Below, piece by piece: positions 1 to 5,909 of a stretch of DNA of 5,909 bases; position 1 is the stretch's first letter; each line of letters begins with the position of its first letter. The notes under the pieces are model-generated. The model did not search any database, was not told the DNA's origin, and saw only the letters and a program-made list of their open reading frames with translations. The stretch covers positions 1 to 5,909 of the forward strand of contig JANQUX010000237.1 of NCBI GenBank assembly GCA_030730545.1, read 5' to 3'. The DNA comes from Maribacter sp. GTDB lineage: Bacteria > Bacteroidota > Bacteroidia > Flavobacteriales > Flavobacteriaceae. The position numbers and the translations under genes are program-made.

Positions 1-354
1 ACCTTATAAGTCGCAATTAAAAATGCATTGTTACATAATCTATTCATTTTATTCTCTATAACCCGACCAATGCTTAGAACAGTATTTTTTATTTTTATTA
101 TATTCTCCTGTTTCAAAGGTTAATCTCAATATAGTTTCGAAGTTTAGATAGTAATAAAAATAGAATTATCGAAACGCCCATTACCTCTTTAGTAGACGAT
201 ATTTTAAAAATTGTTTCGCAACAAGAATATATACCCAATTACTCATCGTCATTATATTTCGACTAAGAATATTCATCAATCAAAAGTATGTGTTTGATGG
301 CGTATTTTATAGTAACTTATAAAACCTTTCTAATCACAATTACGTTACATTATT
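1..354. other. AT-rich stretch with no supportable gene
   Basis: This stretch is clearly poorer in GC than the genes to its right, and stops are frequent in all frames. The longest thing I could build is a 31-residue minus-strand frame (276 down to 181) with no recognisable content. No tRNA, riboswitch or clean terminator is visible. It contains a 7-bp inverted repeat (GTTTCGA at 134-140, TCGAAAC at 169-175) with a 28-nt spacer and a small hairpin (TTGTT/AACAA, 211-224), both within what chance could give in such DNA. No TTG/TAnnTTTG promoter with correct spacing was found ahead of the pseudogene; the nearest is TATATTTC at 253-260, which has one mismatch and no partner TTG at the right distance. 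It may be intergenic DNA or a fully decayed gene. Confidence 0.6.
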
Positions 355-1080
355 ATGAAATACGCTCACATGCTATATAAAATTCCCTTCTTTATTTTTC
401 TATTTGCCATATTACCTTCATGTAGCCAAACAGAAGACATACGATCTGAACAATTTGAAAATGACACGATAAACCAAAAAGTTATCACCTAAATAGCTCT
501 TGGCGATAGTCACACTGTAGGCGAAAGTGTTGATTTTGAAGATAGTTTTCCTGCCCAGCTCAGTACCAAAATTGAAGAAAACAAAAATCTTCAAGTCAAT
601 ACAACAATAATTGCACAAACCGGATGGAGAACAGATCAGCTTATTTCAGCTGTTGGTAGTCGCGAATCTGCAGATTATAATTTAGTTACGCTATTAATTG
701 GTGTAAACAACCAGTTTCAGTCTAGACCTTTTTCTCAATATGAGATTGAATTTTCCGAACTTTTAAATAAGGCTATTAGCCTGGCCGGCAATGATGCTAA
801 CAAAGTAATCGTGCTTTCAATACCTGATTACTACTACACACCATATGGTCAAAGTAATGGAGATGAACTAATCTCTTTACAACTAGATTAGTATAATAAT
901 TTTGCCCAGTCTACAGCCAAAGAAAAGGGAGTTACCTTCCTCGATATTACCGATATCACCAGAAAGGGATTAGACGAAACGGAATTGGTGGCTCCTGATG
1001 GATTGCATCCTTCTGGGCTCGCTTATGAAAAATTTGTCGAAAGACTCTATCCTTTAGTGTGTACAAGATTGAAAGATTAA
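355..1080 (+). pseudogene. SGNH/GDSL-family hydrolase, lipoprotein type, interrupted by two nonsense codons
   Basis: The reading frame from ATG 355 to TAA 1078 would give 241 residues, about normal for a small SGNH hydrolase (an esterase or lipase-like serine hydrolase). It is broken by TAA at 490-492 (codon 46) and TAG at 889-891 (codon 179), with no frameshift. The N-terminus has a hydrophobic signal segment ending LPSC, with the lipobox Cys at codon 23, so the ancestor was probably a lipoprotein. The SGNH blocks remain: GDSH with nucleophile Ser52, Gly90 in GWRTDQL, GVNN at 116-119, and DGLHPS with Asp215 and His218. The first stop sits just before IALGDS, where relatives commonly have Tyr, one base away from TAA. 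The second falls in the segment usually reading D-x-F/Y-N. The first stop leaves only a signal peptide and linker, and no in-frame ATG follows it, so a working enzyme is unlikely. Substrate unknown. Sequencing error or stop readthrough are alternatives; reassignment of stops is unlikely because lysS ends with TAG and the transporter with TAA. Confidence 0.85.
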
Positions 1081-1099
1081 TACATATCGATTATATTTG
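1069..1099 (+). promoter_or_regulatory. Bacteroidota-type promoter of lysS
   Basis: TTG at 1069-1071 and TATATTTG at 1092-1099 are separated by 20 bp. This matches the TTG / TAnnTTTG consensus (spacing 17-23) known for the primary sigma factor of Flavobacteriia. Transcription would begin near 1105, giving a leader of only about 15 nt, A-rich (AAATAAACGACGG) and without a Shine-Dalgarno site, as is usual in this phylum. The -33 element lies inside the last codons of the upstream pseudogene, so lysS carries its own promoter. No transcript data are available. Confidence 0.7.
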
Positions 1100-1119
1100 C
1101 CAGCTAAATAAACGACGGC

Positions 1120-2811
1120 ATGCAATTATCGGAGCAAGAGCTTATCAGAAGAGAAAAATTGGACAAATTAAGAGCACTAGGTATTAATCCTTATCCTGCT
1201 GCTTTATATCCTGTAGATGCTACATCTGCAAGTATAAAATCTGATTATGTAGAGGGTAAACAGGTTATTGTTGCCGGTAGATTGATGTCTCGTCGTATTC
1301 AAGGTAAAGCATCTTTTGCCGAACTACAAGATAGTACCGGTCGTATTCAGGTATATTTCAACAGAGATGAAATATGTACTGGCGAAGACAAAACCCTGTA
1401 CAACGATGTTTACAAGAAATTGCTTGACATTGGTGACATCATTGGTATTGAAGGCGACCTTTTTACTACTCAGGTAGGTGAAAAAACAATTATGGTAAAG
1501 AAATTTACCATGCTAAGTAAATCGCTTCGACCGTTACCATTACCAAAAAAGGATGCAGAAGGTAACATTTATGATGAATTCAATGATCCTGAGCTACGTT
1601 ACCGTCAACGTTATGTTGATTTGGTAGTGAACCCAAAGGTAAAAGAAACCTTTATTAAAAGAACAAAAATAACAACTAGTATTCGTGAGTTTTATAATGC
1701 AGCTGGGTATTTAGAGGTGGAGACTCCGATTTTACAACCTATACCTGGTGGTGCAACTGCGCGTCCGTTTTTAACCCATCACAATGCATTAAATATTCCT
1801 TTATACTTAAGAATCGCAAACGAACTTTATCTTAAAAGATTAATAGTTGGTGGCTTTGATGGTGTCTATGAATTCTCGAAGGATTTTAGAAACGAAGGAA
1901 TGGACCGTACCCATAACCCTGAATTTACTGTAATGGAATTGTATGTTGCATACAAAGATTACAACTGGATGATGGATACCACCGAGAAATTATTGGAGAA
2001 AATTGCGATGGATTCTAACGGAGCCACTAAAATAACCGTTGGTAAACATGAAATTGAATTTAAAGCTCCGTATGCCCGAGTACCAATTCTTGAAGCTATA
2101 AAAATACATACGGGTTACGATGTTGCCGGTATGCCCGAAGATAAACTTCGTGAAACTGCCAAGAAACTAGGTCTTGAAGTTGACGAAACTATGGGTATCG
2201 GTAAATTGATCGATGAGATATTCGGTGAAAAATGTGAGCATTTTTACGTGCAACCAACATTTATTACCGACTACCCAAAAGAAATGAGTCCGCTAACGAA
2301 AGAACATAGAGATAACCCTGCATTGACAGAGCGTTTCGAGCTTATGGTAAACGGCAAAGAGTTGGCTAACGCTTACTCTGAGCTTAATGACCCTATTGAT
2401 CAAAGAGAGCGTTTTGAAGAGCAATTGAAGCTTTCTGAAAAAGGAGATGATGAGGCAATGTTCATTGACCAAGATTTTCTTAGAGCTCTTGAATACGGTA
2501 TGCCCCCAACTTCTGGTATTGGTATCGGTATTGACCGTTTGGTGATGTTAATGACCAACAATGCTTCTATTCAAGAGGTATTGTTCTTCCCACAAATGAG
2601 ACCAGAGAAAAAACCATTACAACTGTCTGAAACTGAAAAAGTGATTTTCGATATTCTTAAGGCAGAGAAGAAAATGGAGCTTGACGCCCTTAAAACAAAA
2701 TCTGACCTAAGCAACAAAGCTTGGGACAAAGGCATCAAAGGGATTACGAAGCAGCAATTGGCTAAAATCTACAAAGAGGACGATGTTCTTTTAGTAGAAA
2801 TTATAAAATAG
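1120..2811 (+). CDS. lysS: Lysyl-tRNA synthetase (class II)
   Basis: This cytoplasmic enzyme (EC 6.1.1.6) attaches lysine to tRNA-Lys using ATP. The 563-residue product is complete. An N-terminal OB-fold anticodon-binding domain covers about residues 47-132 (GRLMSRRIQGKASFAELQD). The class II catalytic core follows: motif 1 around 185-215 (YLEVETPILQPIPGGATARP), motif 2 at about 253-272 (DFRNEGMDRTHNPEFT) and motif 3 at about 465-475 (SGIGIGIDRLV) with the ATP-binding Arg473. Residues from about 500 onward form a charged extension beyond motif 3, which makes the protein about 60 residues longer than the 505-residue E. coli enzyme; I believe this is normal for Bacteroidota. The start is supported by the family-typical opening MQLSEQE and by a perfect promoter just upstream. 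It ends in TAG. The transporter gene begins 55 bp downstream on the same strand with no terminator between, so the two are probably co-transcribed although not functionally linked. No lysine riboswitch or T-box is visible, and the short leader leaves no room for one. Confidence 0.98.
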   Translation: MQLSEQELIRREKLDKLRALGINPYPAALYPVDATSASIKSDYVEGKQVIVAGRLMSRRIQGKASFAELQDSTGRIQVYFNRDEICTGEDKTLYNDVYKKLLDIGDIIGIEGDLFTTQVGEKTIMVKKFTMLSKSLRPLPLPKKDAEGNIYDEFNDPELRYRQRYVDLVVNPKVKETFIKRTKITTSIREFYNAAGYLEVETPILQPIPGGATARPFLTHHNALNIPLYLRIANELYLKRLIVGGFDGVYEFSKDFRNEGMDRTHNPEFTVMELYVAYKDYNWMMDTTEKLLEKIAMDSNGATKITVGKHEIEFKAPYARVPILEAIKIHTGYDVAGMPEDKLRETAKKLGLEVDETMGIGKLIDEIFGEKCEHFYVQPTFITDYPKEMSPLTKEHRDNPALTERFELMVNGKELANAYSELNDPIDQRERFEEQLKLSEKGDDEAMFIDQDFLRALEYGMPPTSGIGIGIDRLVMLMTNNASIQEVLFFPQMRPEKKPLQLSETEKVIFDILKAEKKMELDALKTKSDLSNKAWDKGIKGITKQQLAKIYKEDDVLLVEIIK

Positions 2812-2866
2812 TCATTTCAAGGGACGTTAAAAAACAGTAGCTTAGAAGCTGGCAAAACCAACCAGC

Positions 2867-4297
2867 ATGAATTTAATTAGCAAAATAGGCCTGTTCGCAG
2901 GTCCTATAATATTTTTCGTCATCCTTTTTTTACCCAATGTACTTATCTCTGAAAATGCAGATGCTGTAATTGCTGTTGCCCTGTGGATGGTTATTTGGTG
3001 GGTTACCGAGGCGGTTTCCATTTCCGTTACGGCATTACTACCCTTACTTCTATTTCCTATTTTAAAAATAATGCCCATTGGCGATGTTGGCGCAAACTAT
3101 GGTAGCCCCATAGTTTTTCTATTCTTTGGTGGTTTCGTAATGGCATTGGCGTTAGAAAAAGTTAATCTACATAAACGTATTGCCCTAAACATTATTAGAC
3201 TTACGGGAACAACAGCTAATAAAGTGGTGCTGGGTTTTATGATTGCCACCGCCGTATTAAGCATGTGGATCAGTAACACCGCGAGTACCGTAGTAATGCT
3301 ACCCATTGCCATGTCGGTAATTAATTTATTGATTGAAGATGAAGACGGATTCACAAAGCGAGATAGAAACTTTGCTTTAAGTGTGATGCTAGGTATTGCT
3401 TTTGCCGCCAACGCCGGTGGTATTGCAACTGTTATTGGTACGCCACCAAATTCTGTTTTAATTGGCTTATTAGAAAACGAATATAATATTGAAATATCAT
3501 TTTTAAAATGGATGGTCATAGGGCTTCCATTTTCCATAATCATGATTAGTATTTGTTATTTTGTATTGGTGAAAGTATTTTTCCCTACTCACGGCTTAAA
3601 ATTCAAAGCCTCTAGAACTATCATTCACGAAGAGCTTCACAAATTAGGACGTACTTCAGGAAAAGAAAAAATGGTTCTGGTCATATTCGGAGTTACCATT
3701 TTCTTATGGGTATTTAGAACTCTGATCAATTCGATATTTCCAAGTCTAGGGTTATCAGATACACTAATCAGTATGTTTGCCGCCATAACGCTATTCGCAG
3801 TCCCGTATAATCTCAAAAAAGGTGATTTTATATTGCAATGGCAAGATACCCAAAAGCTCGCATGGGGAATTTTAATTCTATTCGGTGGCGGACTCTCGTT
3901 AGCCAACGGTATGTCGGTTTCTGGTATTGTAGATTTGGTAGCTGAAGTTATCGGTCAAAGTGATTTGAGTATTCTACTCACCGCATCTTTATTGATTATA
4001 CTAATGTTATTTATGACAGAGCTAATGAGTAATGTAGCGCTTGTTGCCGTACTTGCCCCAGTAGTTGCTGGTATTGCAATTGGTCTTGGTATACCTATCA
4101 CTTATTTATTGATACCTATTACCATTGCAAGTAGCTGTGCTTTTATGTTACCCATGGCGACACCACCAAATGCCATCGTATTTGCCAGTGGCTATATTAA
4201 GGTTCATGAAATGGCACGCGCAGGTGTAATATTAAACTTAATTGCAGTACTATTATTAATAGGTCTATTTCAATTTGTTCTTCCGCTCATATTTTAA
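2867..4297 (+). CDS. SLC13/DASS-family sodium-coupled anion symporter
   Basis: This is an inner-membrane carrier of the divalent anion:Na+ symporter family (SLC13, relatives VcINDY and SdcS), which takes up di- or tricarboxylates such as succinate, or in some branches sulfate, with sodium. The 476-residue product is complete and hydrophobic throughout, with the internal two-fold repeat of the family. In the first half the SNT motif is at 136-138 (MWISNTAST) and GTPPN at 191-195. In the second half the matching motifs are SNV at 388-390 (ELMSNVALVAV) and ATPPN at 431-435. Asn137 and Asn389 are the expected substrate contacts and the TPPN loops help form the sodium sites, by analogy with VcINDY. 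The second motif has Val where VcINDY has Thr, so I do not assign a substrate; a dicarboxylate is the most likely guess. A cytoplasmic hydrophilic linker lies at about 240-268. No promoter is evident in the 55-bp gap after lysS, and the hairpin at 4316-4345 follows the stop closely, which suggests it is the distal gene of a lysS transcript. Confidence 0.92.
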   Translation: MNLISKIGLFAGPIIFFVILFLPNVLISENADAVIAVALWMVIWWVTEAVSISVTALLPLLLFPILKIMPIGDVGANYGSPIVFLFFGGFVMALALEKVNLHKRIALNIIRLTGTTANKVVLGFMIATAVLSMWISNTASTVVMLPIAMSVINLLIEDEDGFTKRDRNFALSVMLGIAFAANAGGIATVIGTPPNSVLIGLLENEYNIEISFLKWMVIGLPFSIIMISICYFVLVKVFFPTHGLKFKASRTIIHEELHKLGRTSGKEKMVLVIFGVTIFLWVFRTLINSIFPSLGLSDTLISMFAAITLFAVPYNLKKGDFILQWQDTQKLAWGILILFGGGLSLANGMSVSGIVDLVAEVIGQSDLSILLTASLLIILMLFMTELMSNVALVAVLAPVVAGIAIGLGIPITYLLIPITIASSCAFMLPMATPPNAIVFASGYIKVHEMARAGVILNLIAVLLLIGLFQFVLPLIF

Positions 4298-4315
4298 AAT
4301 CCCCCTAAAAAAAAA

Positions 4316-4345
4316 ATAAAGCCCTTGCAGATGCAAAGGCTTTAT
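4316..4345 (+). terminator. Intrinsic terminator hairpin after the transporter, possibly bidirectional
   Basis: ATAAAGCC (4316-4323) pairs with GGCTTTAT (4338-4345). After a C/A mismatch, TTGC (4325-4328) pairs with GCAA (4333-4336) around an AGAT loop. It lies 18 bp after the transporter stop. On the + strand the stem ends in a short TTTAT only. Reading the minus strand, the stem is followed by an uninterrupted run of T from the ten A residues at 4307-4316, which is the stronger terminator form. It may stop transcription both ways. Confidence 0.8.
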
Positions 4346-4443
4346 AATCGACTAATTCAGAAATGAAAAAATGTTTATTCCTTACTTAATAGACGTCTTA
4401 CTCTGGTCATTGTTACAATTAGCCTTAAGAAATTATTAACTAT

Positions 4444-4470
4444 TTGTTCCAGATATTATTTCAATCTTTG
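4444..4470 (+). promoter_or_regulatory. Possible weak promoter of the metalloprotease gene
   Basis: TTG at 4444-4446 and AATCTTTG at 4463-4470 are 16 bp apart. Compared with TTG / TAnnTTTG there is one mismatch in the -7 box and the spacing is one base short of the usual range. A promoter is expected here because a terminator lies upstream and the next gene starts at 4495, but this assignment is tentative. Confidence 0.3.
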
Positions 4471-4477
4471 AAAGATT
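4463..4477. promoter_or_regulatory. 15-bp perfect palindrome before the metalloprotease gene, operator-like
   Basis: AATCTTT (4463-4469), a central G (4470) and AAAGATT (4471-4477) form a perfect inverted repeat with 7-bp arms. It overlaps the candidate -7 box and ends 17 bp before the start codon, a position suited to a repressor site. No known regulator is recognised. With arms this short and AT-rich it could be chance, and the one-base centre argues against an RNA hairpin. Confidence 0.3.
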
Positions 4478-4494
4478 ACCAAACTAACTCACAA

Positions 4495-5909
4495 ATGAAA
4501 AGAAAATTACTCGTAAAATTATTGCTGTTTGTATGTGTTTTCGGCTACCAAAATGCCGAAGCTCAAATTTTCAAAAAGAAGAAAAAAGATACTGAACAAG
4601 AAGCCAGCAAAACATCAAAAGACAAAATTCAACCTTACAACAAGGTGATTACAAAAGATGCTGTTAGCGATACGGGCCTTTTTACAACCCACGTAATTGA
4701 CGAGAATCACTATTTTGAAATTCCCGATTCGTTATTCAACAAAGAAATGTTGATGGTAAGCCGTATTTCTAAAACTGCCTCAGGCATCGGTTTTGGTGGC
4801 GGAAAAATCAATACCCAGGTTCTACGATGGGAAAAGAAAGATAAAAAAGTACTACTTCGTGTAGTTTCTCATGATGTGGTTGCTGCAGATTCCCTTCCTG
4901 TTCATGAAGCTGTTGTAAACTCAAATTTTGAACCTGTACTATTTTCCTTTGATATTAAGGCGGTACAAAAAGATTCTTTAAACCCGACTACAGTTATTGA
5001 AGTCAATGATATTTTTATCAAAGACACAAAAGCTTTTGGCATGCCAGAGCAGTATCGCAAGCGCTATAAGGTGTCTCGATTAGATGAAGGCAGAGGGTAT
5101 ATTGAATCAATCAAGAGTTACCCATTAAACGTAGAAATACGTCACATTAAAACATATTTGGCAAGTGCTGCACCTAGTAACGAAAGTCTAGGTTCTATAT
5201 CTGTAGAAATCAATAACTCTATGGTATTGTTACCTGAAGAACAAATGAAACGCCGTTATTTTGACGAACGTGTCGGCTGGTTTGCTCGTGGTCAAGTAGA
5301 TTATGGTTTAGAAGCGCAAGAAAGTAAGACCATTAAATTTCTAGACAGATGGCGTTTAGAAGTGAAAGATGAAGATGCCGAAAAATTCAAGAATGGCGAA
5401 CTAGTAGAGCCTAAAAAACAGATTATCTATTATGTAGATAGGGCTACACCTAAAAAATGGGTTCCTTTTATTAAACAAGGTATAGAAGATTGGCAAATTG
5501 CTTTTGAAGCTGCTGGTTTTAAAAATGCTATTATCGCCAAAGAAGCTCCGACCAAAGAAGAAGATCCAGAATGGTCTCCTGAAGATGTACGTTATTCTGT
5601 AGTGCGCTATTTAGCTTCACCAATACCAAATGCAAACGGACCACATGTTAGTGATCCTCGTAGTGGCGAAATTTTAGAGTCAGATATCAATTGGTATCAT
5701 AATGTAATGACTCTTCTAAGAAATTGGTACTTTGTACAAACTGCAGCTATTAATCCGGCTGCTAGGGGCGTTTCTTTTGATGATGATGTAATGGGGCGCT
5801 TAATCCGTTTTGTGTCGTCTCATGAAGTTGGGCACACTTTAGGATTGCCTCACAACAAGGGCAGTAGTGTTGCATACCCAGTATATTCGCGTCGTTCTAA
5901 ATCATTTAC
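4495..5909 (+). CDS. Secreted zinc metalloprotease, DUF5117/DUF4953 (Met-zincin) type, 3' end cut by window
   Basis: The gene is open to the right edge, showing 471 codons; relatives usually run to roughly 800-850 residues, so about half is missing. Residues 1-23 form a Sec signal peptide (MKRKLLVK, hydrophobic core, then NAEA), with likely cleavage before Gln24. A Gln at +1 fits the Bacteroidota habit of N-terminal pyroglutamate on exported proteins, so the protein probably acts in the periplasm or outside. A lysine-rich linker (FKKKKK) follows. Residues of about 40-90 resemble the DUF5118 segment (KVITKDAVSDTGLFT) and about 90-290 the DUF5117 region (MLMVSRISKT, INNSMVLLPEEQM). The catalytic Met-zincin part then starts (VPFIKQGIEDWQIAFEAAGF, about 389-408). 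The extended zinc motif HEVGHTLGLPH puts zinc ligands at His443, His447 and His453 and the catalytic acid at Glu444. The start is fixed by the signal peptide; no Shine-Dalgarno site is present. Physiological substrates are not known to me. Separated from the transporter by a terminator, it is probably its own transcription unit. Confidence 0.93.
   Translation, partial: MKRKLLVKLLLFVCVFGYQNAEAQIFKKKKKDTEQEASKTSKDKIQPYNKVITKDAVSDTGLFTTHVIDENHYFEIPDSLFNKEMLMVSRISKTASGIGFGGGKINTQVLRWEKKDKKVLLRVVSHDVVAADSLPVHEAVVNSNFEPVLFSFDIKAVQKDSLNPTTVIEVNDIFIKDTKAFGMPEQYRKRYKVSRLDEGRGYIESIKSYPLNVEIRHIKTYLASAAPSNESLGSISVEINNSMVLLPEEQMKRRYFDERVGWFARGQVDYGLEAQESKTIKFLDRWRLEVKDEDAEKFKNGELVEPKKQIIYYVDRATPKKWVPFIKQGIEDWQIAFEAAGFKNAIIAKEAPTKEEDPEWSPEDVRYSVVRYLASPIPNANGPHVSDPRSGEILESDINWYHNVMTLLRNWYFVQTAAINPAARGVSFDDDVMGRLIRFVSSHEVGHTLGLPHNKGSSVAYPVYSRRSKSF

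Noticed and set aside
181..276. Minus-strand frame of 31 codons in the left flank
   Set aside because: It is short, has no promoter or homologous feel, and such frames are expected by chance.
418..618. Minus-strand open frame of 66 codons
   Set aside because: It lies antisense to the hydrolase pseudogene, shows no family features, and the + strand carries clear SGNH motifs there.
490..891. Genetic code change or selenocysteine/pyrrolysine insertion explaining the internal stops
   Set aside because: The stops are TAA and TAG, not TGA. TAG ends lysS and TAA ends the transporter. No pyrrolysine genes or recoding hairpin are seen.
2841..2850. AGCT repeats between lysS and the transporter as a terminator
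   Set aside because: The stem would be only 4 bp with no T-tract, too weak to stop transcription.
2842..3078. Minus-strand open frame of 78 codons, and similar ones at 3097-3543 and 3637-3906
   Set aside because: They are mirror frames of the transporter gene. Their composition reflects its hydrophobic codons, and none has a start signal or recognisable content.
4363..4389. Eight-codon frame (MKKCLFLT) before the metalloprotease, as a possible leader peptide
   Set aside because: It has no run of regulatory codons and no attenuator-like hairpins after it. The stretch is simply AT-rich spacer.

Overview
The window looks like a chromosomal segment from a marine-type member of the Flavobacteriaceae (Bacteroidota). 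Three things point there: the proteins have the wording typical of that family, the genes lack Shine-Dalgarno sites, and a perfect Bacteroidota-type promoter (TTG, 20 bp, TAnnTTTG) precedes lysS. The DNA is AT-rich. The genus cannot be fixed from the sequence; relatives of Maribacter, Zobellia or Arenibacter are a guess. All recognised genes lie on the + strand.

Layout from left to right. Positions 1-354 are AT-rich with no supportable gene. Positions 355-1080 hold an SGNH/GDSL-family hydrolase with a lipoprotein-type signal. Its frame is intact from start to stop except for two in-frame nonsense codons (TAA at 490 and TAG at 889), so it is a recently broken gene with all its catalytic motifs still readable. 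A promoter at 1069-1099 overlaps the end of this pseudogene and serves lysS (1120-2811), a full-length class II lysyl-tRNA synthetase with the extended C-terminus seen in Bacteroidota. After 55 bp comes a full-length SLC13/DASS-type sodium-coupled anion symporter (2867-4297), probably read through from lysS. A hairpin at 4316-4345 closes this unit. A secreted zinc metalloprotease of the DUF5117/DUF4953 (Met-zincin) type starts at 4495 and runs off the right edge just after its zinc-binding motif; a 15-bp palindrome sits 17 bp before its start codon.

The genes do not form one pathway: a translation housekeeping enzyme, an inner-membrane anion importer, and two exported proteins (one dead hydrolase, one protease). 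I do not see a novel multi-gene system here. The points most worth a second look are the doubly interrupted hydrolase, the hairpin whose stronger T-tract faces the strand without genes, and the palindrome before the protease.
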